Assembly: GCA_002785585.1 (NCBI GenBank)
Contig: PEUI01000215.1
Coordinates: 1 to 14,201, forward strand
Direction of reading: 5' to 3'
Origin: Lysobacterales bacterium CG02_land_8_20_14_3_00_62_12
GTDB lineage: Bacteria > Pseudomonadota > Gammaproteobacteria > Xanthomonadales > Ahniellaceae
DNA: 14,201 nt
Under the pieces are notes generated by a model. That model ran no database searches. It worked only from the letters and a program-made list of their open reading frames with translations, and was not told the origin of the DNA. Made by a program: the position numbers and the translations under genes. The stretch's first letter is position 1, and each line of letters begins with the position of its first letter. Positions 7,725-14,201 of this stretch are shown here, one piece after another.

Positions 7725-8395
7725 CAAAGCGTCCCTCCGAGCAAGGGCACGAACACCACCGCTTCGAAAACCTGTTCCTGAAACCCGGAAAGCGTGCGTT
7801 GCACCCGAATCAAGCGTTGCTCACTGGCACTGCCGACCGGCGCCAACAAAACTCCATCCGGCGCCAGTTGCGCCAACAACGAAGGCTCGATCACCGCACC
7901 GGCAGCGGTGACGATAATCGCATCGAACGGCGCTTCTTCGGCCCAACCCAAACGGCCATCGCGATGGCGGGTGCGGACGTTTTCGATCTTCAATGCACGC
8001 AAGCGGCGCCGCGCATTGCGCAACAGCGAATCGATCCGTTCGACGCTGAACACCTGTTCAACCAGCAGCGCCAGCAGCGCCGCCTGATAGCCCGATCCGG
8101 TACCGATTTCCAGCACCTTTTTGGGCTGCGACGCCAGCAACAATTCGGTCATCCGGGCAACGATGTAGGGTTGCGAAATGGTTTGACCAAGACCGATCGG
8201 CAGCGCGCTGTCTTCGTAGGCGCGCGACTCCAACCCTTCATCCACAAACCAGTGGCGCGGCAACTGCCGCATCGCCTCGAGCACGCCGCGATGTTCGATG
8301 CCGAGCACGCGCAGGCGTTCCACCAATCGATCGCGTGCGCGTTGCGAGGTCATCCCGAGCCCGGCGGCATCGCGGCGCAGCGTGCTGCGATTCAT
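7724..8395 (-). CDS. pcm: Protein-L-isoaspartate O-methyltransferase
   Basis: A 223-residue cytoplasmic SAM-dependent repair enzyme that methylates isoaspartyl residues formed in aged proteins. The sequence shows the family signature ALPIGLGQTISQPYIVARMT (about 65-84), SAM motif I VLEIGTGSGYQ (94-104), the acidic motif VFSVERI near 115-121, and PFDAIIVTAA further on. I chose ATG 8395, which overlaps the surE stop as ATGA and so suggests coupling. It gives about 14 more N-terminal residues than the E. coli enzyme; the in-frame Met at residue 15 (MTSQRARDRLV) matches the usual family start and is a real alternative. The frame is also open upstream to 8437 inside surE. The role fits stationary-phase survival together with surE and rpoS. 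Confidence 0.96.
   Translation of the reverse strand: MNRSTLRRDAAGLGMTSQRARDRLVERLRVLGIEHRGVLEAMRQLPRHWFVDEGLESRAYEDSALPIGLGQTISQPYIVARMTELLLASQPKKVLEIGTGSGYQAALLALLVEQVFSVERIDSLLRNARRRLRALKIENVRTRHRDGRLGWAEEAPFDAIIVTAAGAVIEPSLLAQLAPDGVLLAPVGSASEQRLIRVQRTLSGFQEQVFEAVVFVPLLGGTL
7732..7738 (-). promoter_or_regulatory. Strong Shine-Dalgarno for the yqaA-like gene
   Basis: GGAGGGA on the minus strand lies inside the pcm coding end, 7 bases before ATG 7724. It is the best ribosome binding site I see in this cluster. It decides the start of the membrane-protein gene and lets it be translated without full dependence on pcm coupling. Confidence 0.8.
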
Positions 8396-9171
8396 TGCGC
8401 GGATTCCGGCAGCAGGGTGCCCAGGCCACTGACCCACTGCGCGACTTTTTCCAGCGCGGTGTAACGGGTCAGATCCACCTGGATCGGCGAAATCGCAATG
8501 AACCCGCGCGCCACCGCGCTGAAATCGGTACCGGGGCCATCATCTTTTTGCGGCCCAGCCGCGCCGATCCACCAAATCGTGCGGCCGCGCGGATCCTGCT
8601 GCCGAATGCAGGCTTCGGCGCGATGGCGATGACCGAGACGAGTGACCTCAAAACCGCGAATCGCGGTCCAGGGCAAGTCCGGCACGTTGACATTGAGGAT
8701 GGTGTCGGCGGGCAGCGGATCGCTCACCAGCAGCCGCACAATCGCCACCGCAGCGCGCGCCGCCGAGGCGTAATGCTGCGCCGGTGCGTCACGCGCCACC
8801 AGTGACACCGCCACCGCCGGCAGGCCGAGATAGCGGCCTTCCATCGCGGCCGCCACGGTGCCGGAATAGATCACGTCGTCACCCAGATTGGCGGAATTGT
8901 TGATGCCAGAGACGACGATATCGGGCTCATCGTCGAGCAGCCCCAACAGCGCCAGATGCACGCAATCGGTGGGCGTTCCGGCGACCCTAAAGCGACCGTC
9001 TTCGAGCGCTTGCACGCGAATCGGCTGGTCCAGCGTCAACGAATTGCTGGCACCGCTGCGATCCCGGTCTGGCGCTACCACCGTCACCCGGCCCAGCTCC
9101 GCCAAGGCCGCCGCTAGACAACGAATGCCCGGCGCATCCACGCCGTCGTCATTGGACACCAACAAATACAT
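8392..9171 (-). CDS. surE: 5'/3'-nucleotidase SurE
   Basis: A 259-residue metal-dependent nucleoside monophosphate phosphatase of stationary-phase survival. The N-terminus carries SNDDGVDAPG with metal ligands Asp8 and Asp9. Ser39 (RDRSGASNSLT) and Asn91 in SGINNSANLG complete the site, followed by the YSGTVAAAMEG signature. The length matches the family (about 250). ATG 9171 places the DD motif exactly at residues 8-9. Only a weak AAG lies upstream, so initiation may be modest. The stop overlaps the pcm start (ATGA). This is the first gene of the surE-pcm-yqaA-nlpD-rpoS run. The 131 bases between it and the FHA gene hold no firmly supported gene. Confidence 0.97.
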   Translation of the reverse strand: MYLLVSNDDGVDAPGIRCLAAALAELGRVTVVAPDRDRSGASNSLTLDQPIRVQALEDGRFRVAGTPTDCVHLALLGLLDDEPDIVVSGINNSANLGDDVIYSGTVAAAMEGRYLGLPAVAVSLVARDAPAQHYASAARAAVAIVRLLVSDPLPADTILNVNVPDLPWTAIRGFEVTRLGHRHRAEACIRQQDPRGRTIWWIGAAGPQKDDGPGTDFSAVARGFIAISPIQVDLTRYTALEKVAQWVSGLGTLLPESAQ

Positions 9172-9302
9172 TGCTTAAGGATTCCCAAAGTGCGGATTCT
9201 ACATGGGCCGCAACCCGATCCGGCACGATCTCCGGCAATCCACGAACGGCCATGTCGAAGCGCGCGGCACTGGATCGGACCAGCACCGCGACCAGCGCTG
9301 GA

Positions 9303-10211
9303 CTACTGATTGAAGCCGAACAGCAGCATCGCCAACGCGGCGGCAATGGCCGCGCCGATCAACAGCGGCAACCACGGACTGCTGCGGCTGGCGGTCGGCA
9401 GATTTGACCCGGCATCCGCGTTGCTGGCAGCGTTGACCGATTCTGCACGCGGACCCGTTTCGGCCGCGCCGGGGACCGCATTCAAACCCGGCGTCGGCGG
9501 GCGCAGGACTTCGGCCGAACCATCGGGGCGGGTGCGCATTCCCGGTGCCTCGATCAAAAACCGGTTGCGATCAAACGCGATCTGGTCACCGGAGTAAAGC
9601 AGTGCATCGCGCACTTGCACACCATTGACATAGGTACCGTTGGCCGACCCCAAATCGCGCAGATAAATGCTATCGGCAGCCACTTCGATCAGGGCATGGC
9701 GGCGCGACATTTCGGGCTCATCCAAAATCAGGTCGGCGTCGTCACCGCGACCGATGACCAGGCGCCCGGGAATACCGATGACCTTGCCGAAATAGGGTCC
9801 AGAAACCCCGCGCAGCAGGGCCTTGGGTGGGGAATTGCGGTAGCGGGTTTCTTGGCCGGCGGGCAACATGTCGTCTTCGGGCGTAATGGCGGGCGGGAGG
9901 GCATTGCTGATGGAGCTATCGGTATCCGGTCGCAGCACCAGGCTGACCGCGCCCAGACTAATGCAATCGCCGATCCTCAGGATGGCTTTTTCCTGCACCG
10001 GACGACCATTGACATGGGTCCAGTTGCCGGGACTACGCACCCACAGAATCGGGCCACGGGCATCGGCGGTGACGATGACGTGCAGGTCTTGCACGCCTTC
10101 ACCTTGCAATGGGACATCGCAGTCAGAGCCGGACCCGATACTGGTCTCACCCTCTCCGAGCAACACATCCTCACGTTCGGATTGCGGAAAATGTAGCCGC
10201 ATAGTGTTCAT
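9303..10211 (-). CDS. Double-FHA protein with C-terminal membrane anchor
   Basis: A 302-residue protein with two forkhead-associated domains, which bind phosphothreonine peptides. FHA1 (about 16-93) is degenerate: the GR of the canonical motif is GS (IGSGSDCDVPL) and the SRxH loop is replaced by QDLH, although HVNG remains. FHA2 (about 133-218) is canonical, with VIGRGDDADLIL, SRRH at 169-172 and NGTYVNG near 191-197. A Pro/Ala-rich linker (about 222-278) leads to one hydrophobic helix at about 280-299 that ends at the C-terminus, so both FHA domains should face the cytoplasm. The Hanks kinase two genes upstream on the same strand is the natural writer of its ligand; that link is inferred. 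The start is ATG 10211 or ATG 10202; neither has a clear ribosome binding site. The product binds rather than catalyses. Confidence 0.9.
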   Translation of the reverse strand: MNTMRLHFPQSEREDVLLGEGETSIGSGSDCDVPLQGEGVQDLHVIVTADARGPILWVRSPGNWTHVNGRPVQEKAILRIGDCISLGAVSLVLRPDTDSSISNALPPAITPEDDMLPAGQETRYRNSPPKALLRGVSGPYFGKVIGIPGRLVIGRGDDADLILDEPEMSRRHALIEVAADSIYLRDLGSANGTYVNGVQVRDALLYSGDQIAFDRNRFLIEAPGMRTRPDGSAEVLRPPTPGLNAVPGAAETGPRAESVNAASNADAGSNLPTASRSSPWLPLLIGAAIAAALAMLLFGFNQ

Positions 10212-10332
10212 GGCAGTAGTTGGGCGGACTCTAGCAGATTGCAGCCGTAGCGCGAATCTTGCCCTTCACCCCGATCTTGCGCGGCGTCGGTGCAAGCCCA
10301 GTTCAGCCACGGCGTCGGCGTACGGTCTCTGC

Positions 10333-11475
10333 CTACCAGCGCGCATTGAGATCCAGCGCCCAGCGCTGGGTGTCGTGGGCGATGCCATCGCGTTGTTCGT
10401 CGAACAAAGCCAGCCGTAGCCGCCAATGCGCATCAACGCCGTAAGCAATCCATGGCATATGCCCTTGGGCGAAACTGTGAAACCACCAGTCGTCAGAATT
10501 GAATGCCGCCAACACCGCATCACGCTGGATGCGCTGGATGGCCAGGCCCAGTTCCCAATTGCGTGCCCGCCGACTATCGCCCAACACCGCGCTGAAACGC
10601 CCGCCCTGGTCATTGGCCTTGGCACCCAGGTTATGCACCCAGTCGCCGCGCACTGCCAACGGCCAGTCGTGAACGCGCCAATGCAAGCCCAATTGCAGAT
10701 CGAGCAATTCGTAGTCGCTGACCAGGCGCCCCTGAGTGCGCAAGTTGGTGCGGCCGAAGCCTTGATCAACCAGCGTCTGCAAATCGCTGAAGTCGAGATA
10801 GGCCAGCGCCACATCACCGCCGAAATTACTGGTCTCGTGGAACTGCCAACCGATCTGCGCGGCGGCAATTCTCGACTGATCGCCATACAGGTGGTCGCCA
10901 GCGAAGTATCCGCCGACCAGGCTCAGTCGATGGCTATCACCCATCGGGAACGACCTGGATGCACTGACGCCCACCGGGCGCAGATCGTCGTCCCACACCA
11001 GTGGCGTCAGCGCAATCGGGAAGGCAGTCTTGCCCAACAAGAGATGGGCTTCATCGCTGATCTGCCAGCGCAGATAAAATTCATCCAGATTGACGTCATC
11101 GCTGCGCTCGTTGTCATTGTTGACGCGGTTGCCCTGATCGCCGTCGCTGCCGAGGGCGGCTTCCAGCCCGGCGCCAAACTCGACATCGGCGAATACGCGA
11201 CGAACGCCAACGCGCGCACGCGCACGCAAACGCTCCAGGTCATCGCTGCGATTGGGGATCGCTTCGGTGCGTTCCGCGCGTGACCAGAAATCGCCAAACA
11301 ACACCCAGTCGGATGGCGTGACCGTCTCGGCCACGCTGGCATCGGCGGTGATGGGATCGCTGTCCAACGAATCGGCCACCACCGGTTCGTCGGCGCTGAG
11401 CACGCCGACACCCAACCACAGTATTCCGGCCAGCATCACCTGGCCCAACACGATTGATCTTCTGCTGTTGTGCAT
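10333..11475 (-). CDS. Porin-like outer-membrane beta-barrel protein
   Basis: A 380-residue exported protein. The first 28 residues form a signal peptide (charged MHNSRRS, hydrophobic core, GVLSAD cleavage region). An acidic stretch (about 29-54) then precedes many alternating, aromatic-edged beta strands, such as WVLFGDFWSRAERTEA and DEFYLRWQISDEAHLLLGK, ending in LDLNARW. A C-terminal aromatic residue is the usual Bam recognition signal. The overall pattern resembles the putative-porin family (Porin_5-like), with the typical late segment resembling ELGLAIQRIQRDAVLAAF. Substrate selectivity cannot be told. ATG 11475 has a G-rich ribosome binding site (GGGGGTGG, 11477-11484) close upstream. 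The gene lies 122 bases after the kinase and 121 before the FHA gene; neither gap shows a convincing terminator. Confidence 0.82.
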   Translation of the reverse strand: MHNSRRSIVLGQVMLAGILWLGVGVLSADEPVVADSLDSDPITADASVAETVTPSDWVLFGDFWSRAERTEAIPNRSDDLERLRARARVGVRRVFADVEFGAGLEAALGSDGDQGNRVNNDNERSDDVNLDEFYLRWQISDEAHLLLGKTAFPIALTPLVWDDDLRPVGVSASRSFPMGDSHRLSLVGGYFAGDHLYGDQSRIAAAQIGWQFHETSNFGGDVALAYLDFSDLQTLVDQGFGRTNLRTQGRLVSDYELLDLQLGLHWRVHDWPLAVRGDWVHNLGAKANDQGGRFSAVLGDSRRARNWELGLAIQRIQRDAVLAAFNSDDWWFHSFAQGHMPWIAYGVDAHWRLRLALFDEQRDGIAHDTQRWALDLNARW

Positions 11476-11597
11476 ACCACCCCCAGACCAACGACGGTTC
11501 GGTTATTGCTTCAGGTGCCGACGTAACGCGGAGCCGGTCTGGCGGATCGACGACCGCATCGCGGAGGCGTTTCGCGTCGCTTGCAACTTACGCTCCC

Positions 11598-14201
11598 TCA
11601 GGCACGAATCCCCGCCAATGCCGCCGCCAGTTCGGCCACGCTTTGATAGCGATCCGCTGCCTGCCGTTCGATGCAACGCAGAATGATGGCCTCCAACTCG
11701 GGCGGAATTTCCGGCCAATACGCGGACGGGCGAATCGGCGCCTGCTGCATCTGCGCCATGTAGATCTCCATGGTGTTGCTGCCGGTAAAGGGCAATTTGC
11801 CGCAAAACATTTCACTGAGCAAGACGCCACTGGAATAAATGTCGGCACGATGATCGATCGCCTCGCCGGCAATCTGCTCGGGCGCCGAGTAATTCGGCGT
11901 ACCCAGAAACATGCCGGGTTGCGTGTAGCCGCCATCGCTATGCGCGATCGGCCGGGCGATCCCAAAATCCATCAGCTTGGCGTTGCCGCTTTGTTCCAGG
12001 ATCAAGTTTTCCGGCTTGATGTCTCGATGCAGCACACCGACTTCGTGGGCCGCGCCGAGGCCGGCGCAGAGTTGGCGCGCGATGCGCAAGCCCGCCGAGT
12101 ACGGGATCTTCCCCGCCTGCTTGATCAGATAGCGCAAGGTCATGCCGCGCACGTATTCCATCGACAGATACGGGCGCCCATCCTGCTCACCAAAGTCGAA
12201 CGTGCGCAGCACATTGGGGTGGGTGATGCGACGCGCCAGTTTGATCTCGATCTTCAGTCGATCCAGTTGCTCGGCATCGAGCATCGCCGAACCCCGCAAC
12301 ATCTTGATGGCGACCAGATCGTCCAACTCCAGATCGCGCGCTTTGTAAACCACCCCCATGCCGCCGACACCCAGTTCGCACAGGATTTCGTAGCGCCCGC
12401 CAAAGATGCTGCCCAAGACCAGGTCGCTGCCGCCACGGCGCGTGCCGCCAGCAGCGCTCGGCGGCGACACCGTCACGCTATCGGCATCGGCGCCGCGCGC
12501 CACCGGCAACGGCGCCCACAGATCCAACTGCCGCACCGCCAACATCGGGAACGCCCGCCCACCCACCGCACCGGCCACCGCCACCACATCGGCGGTCGGC
12601 AAGATCGCCTTGACGGCATCCAGCAGTGGTCTGGCGACCAACACTTGGCCATCAACCGCTTCTGCGGTCAATCGCTCCAGTTGATAGATGACCCCACCCG
12701 CAGCCACCGGTATCTGCGCTGAACTACAGACCACTTGACCTTCGACGATATCGCCCGCATGCAAAGCAAAGGCGAGACGCTCCGCCAGGGCATCGTCCAG
12801 ACCGCCGTCGCGGCGCAGGTGGCGCACACTGGACAAGGCCAAACCGAGCGCGTCGTTGCCAGAAAAACCGAGCACAGCACGGCTGCCAGTAAAGCTGAGT
12901 AACAAGCCAGGGCCGCGCTGCACGACCTCGCCGAGCGCCGCCGCCAGCGCTTGGATGCCAGCGACGACCGCCGCACTTTGCTGCGCACTCATCGGCTGTT
13001 GCAAGGCGCGGCACTCAACCGAAAGCAAGGTGGTGGCGACCAACCCCAGGGCCGGGGGCAGCGTGGCCGCCTTGGCTTGGACCGGCGTCACCGAAGCGGT
13101 GTTCGGCAACCCACGCTCCGCCATCGGCTCCGGCAGGAAACGCGATAGATTGCCGACATAGCCCTCGATATCGCTCTTCTCGCGCAAGTCCGACAGCAAG
13201 CGGTCGAACGAGGCCGACAAACTGCCCAGTTCATCACTGCCACCGGTACCCAGATGGGTCTGGTAGTTGCCGGCCGCAGCCAGCTCGGCGGCACGCGCCA
13301 TATTCGCCACGGGCCGCAGTACGCCCTTGGCCAACAACCAGGACACCGGCAAGGCCACCAGCAACGATCCGGCGCCGGTCAGCCACAGCAAATTGAGAAT
13401 CTTCTGAAACCCGGAGTAGGCCCGGTCCGACGAGGTCATCACGATGCTCGCCCCGAGTGCCGGTCCGGCGTCTTCGTCCAATGGCTTGAGTCGGCCGATC
13501 CAGGACTGACCGCCGAACACCAGAGTGAACCGTTCCATCGGTTTGCCCTCGGTCAGCGCCGTTTGCAGGTCGTGATGGGTGCCAAAGTTGCTCAGCACCG
13601 GCGTCGAAGACTCCGCTGCCAGCGAACTGGCGAACACGATGGCGCCATTTTCGCCAGCCGCCAGATAAAGAATATCGGCACCACTGACCTTGGCGATCTT
13701 GCTGGCAAAAGCGTTGTCAACCGCACGCGCCAGCAACAGAAACCCGAGCAGGTTTTGCTCGCGGGCAATCGGCATGATCGCGGCTTGATACAGCCGATCA
13801 CCTTGCCGCCAATAACCCGATACCGGCGCTGTGTTTTCGATCGCCGCGTGGATGAATAGATCGCCGGAAAGATTCTGCTGCACCGCTTCCACTTCATCGG
13901 TACGGGCCGCGACATTGCCGTCGGCATCCAGAAACAGGCCGAGATCGAAACTGTATTGGCCTTGTCGTTCCAACAACAGATCGTGCAGCGATGCGCCACC
14001 GGCGAACGCCGCGTCGGCATCCAGACCCAATGCCTGATCGACCACCGAACTCTCGAAGTAACTCTTTACCGCCGCATCTTGCACGATGATCTGCAAGGTG
14101 GTCTGGAGCAATTCCAACCTGGCCTCGGTGGTCTCGACCTGGACCCCGGCACTGGTGTCGAAAGCGCGACCGACGTTGGCATCGGCCAAGCGCTTGCCTT
14201 C
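11598..14201 (-). CDS. Membrane sensor Ser/Thr kinase: Cache-like, HAMP, pseudo-cyclase, Hanks kinase (5' partial)
   Basis: The gene runs off the right edge; 867 residues are visible and the true start lies outside. Domains, numbered from the edge: an extracytoplasmic Cache-like sensor (about 1-265, with FDLGLFLDADGNVAARTDE and GYWRQGDRLYQAAIMPIA), a membrane helix (about 267-290), HAMP (about 291-343, LRPVANMARAAELAAAGNYQ to DELGSLSASFDRLL), a cyclase-homology domain (about 386-534) and a Hanks kinase (604-867). The kinase looks active: LGVGGMGVVY, Lys633 in VAIKML, HRDIKPENLIL with Asp727, DFGIAR (Asp745) and SAPEQ. The cyclase domain keeps the class III layout (HAGDIVEGQVV) but lacks the metal aspartates (GSR where GDG is expected) and the catalytic Asn, so it should not make cAMP. 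A first membrane helix is expected upstream. It may phosphorylate targets read by the FHA protein. Confidence 0.93.
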   Translation of the reverse strand, partial: EGKRLADANVGRAFDTSAGVQVETTEARLELLQTTLQIIVQDAAVKSYFESSVVDQALGLDADAAFAGGASLHDLLLERQGQYSFDLGLFLDADGNVAARTDEVEAVQQNLSGDLFIHAAIENTAPVSGYWRQGDRLYQAAIMPIAREQNLLGFLLLARAVDNAFASKIAKVSGADILYLAAGENGAIVFASSLAAESSTPVLSNFGTHHDLQTALTEGKPMERFTLVFGGQSWIGRLKPLDEDAGPALGASIVMTSSDRAYSGFQKILNLLWLTGAGSLLVALPVSWLLAKGVLRPVANMARAAELAAAGNYQTHLGTGGSDELGSLSASFDRLLSDLREKSDIEGYVGNLSRFLPEPMAERGLPNTASVTPVQAKAATLPPALGLVATTLLSVECRALQQPMSAQQSAAVVAGIQALAAALGEVVQRGPGLLLSFTGSRAVLGFSGNDALGLALSSVRHLRRDGGLDDALAERLAFALHAGDIVEGQVVCSSAQIPVAAGGVIYQLERLTAEAVDGQVLVARPLLDAVKAILPTADVVAVAGAVGGRAFPMLAVRQLDLWAPLPVARGADADSVTVSPPSAAGGTRRGGSDLVLGSIFGGRYEILCELGVGGMGVVYKARDLELDDLVAIKMLRGSAMLDAEQLDRLKIEIKLARRITHPNVLRTFDFGEQDGRPYLSMEYVRGMTLRYLIKQAGKIPYSAGLRIARQLCAGLGAAHEVGVLHRDIKPENLILEQSGNAKLMDFGIARPIAHSDGGYTQPGMFLGTPNYSAPEQIAGEAIDHRADIYSSGVLLSEMFCGKLPFTGSNTMEIYMAQMQQAPIRPSAYWPEIPPELEAIILRCIERQAADRYQSVAELAAALAGIRA

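Noticed and set aside
10426..12722. Long plus-strand open frames (10426-11283 and 11454-12722)
   Set aside because: They are antisense to the porin-like gene and the Hanks kinase. Composition is His/Gln/Arg-rich as expected for shadow frames, with no recognisable domain.

Overview
The window is GC-rich and tightly packed with genes. It comes from a gammaproteobacterium. The best marker is the minus-strand run surE, pcm, yqaA-like (VTT/DedA-type membrane protein), nlpD and rpoS. This is the classic gammaproteobacterial stress and cell-envelope cluster, and the yqaA-like gene between pcm and nlpD recalls Xanthomonadales-type arrangements; that narrower placement is inference. No rRNA, tRNA, CRISPR array, transposase or phage gene is visible.

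Left part (1-3211, plus strand). The 3' end of a GspE/PulE-type secretion/pilus ATPase is followed by a MoxR-type AAA+ ATPase and a VWA-domain protein with a variant MIDAS motif. The last two form a familiar ATPase/VWA pair, but here a 79-bp palindromic element of two inverted REP-like units lies between them. A second copy, 77 of 79 bases identical, sits downstream of the VWA gene.

Middle part (3212-5271). A bacterial RIO-type kinase (minus) is divergent from a lipoprotein with a DUF4097-like repetitive beta structure (plus). The lipoprotein gene converges on rpoS. Their shared 3' region holds a strong GC hairpin and an eight-unit CCGAG pentanucleotide repeat.

Stress cluster (5272-9171, minus strand). 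SurE (nucleotidase), Pcm (isoaspartyl repair), a YqaA-like membrane protein, NlpD (amidase-activating LysM/LytM lipoprotein) and RpoS (stationary-phase sigma) follow one another. The first three junctions are stop/start overlaps (ATGA, TGATG, TAATG), and only 18 bp separate nlpD from rpoS. RpoS is short and has a one-codon deletion in region 2.4.

Right part (9303-14201, minus strand). In transcription order there is a large membrane Ser/Thr kinase (Cache-like sensor, membrane helix, HAMP, degenerate cyclase-homology domain, Hanks kinase; cut by the window edge), an outer-membrane porin-like protein, and a double-FHA protein with a C-terminal membrane anchor. Kinase and FHA reader on the same strand, with a porin between them, suggest an envelope-sensing phosphosignalling module just upstream of the surE-rpoS cluster. 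This is the most interesting candidate system in the window, although the functional link is inferred from gene order and domain logic only.
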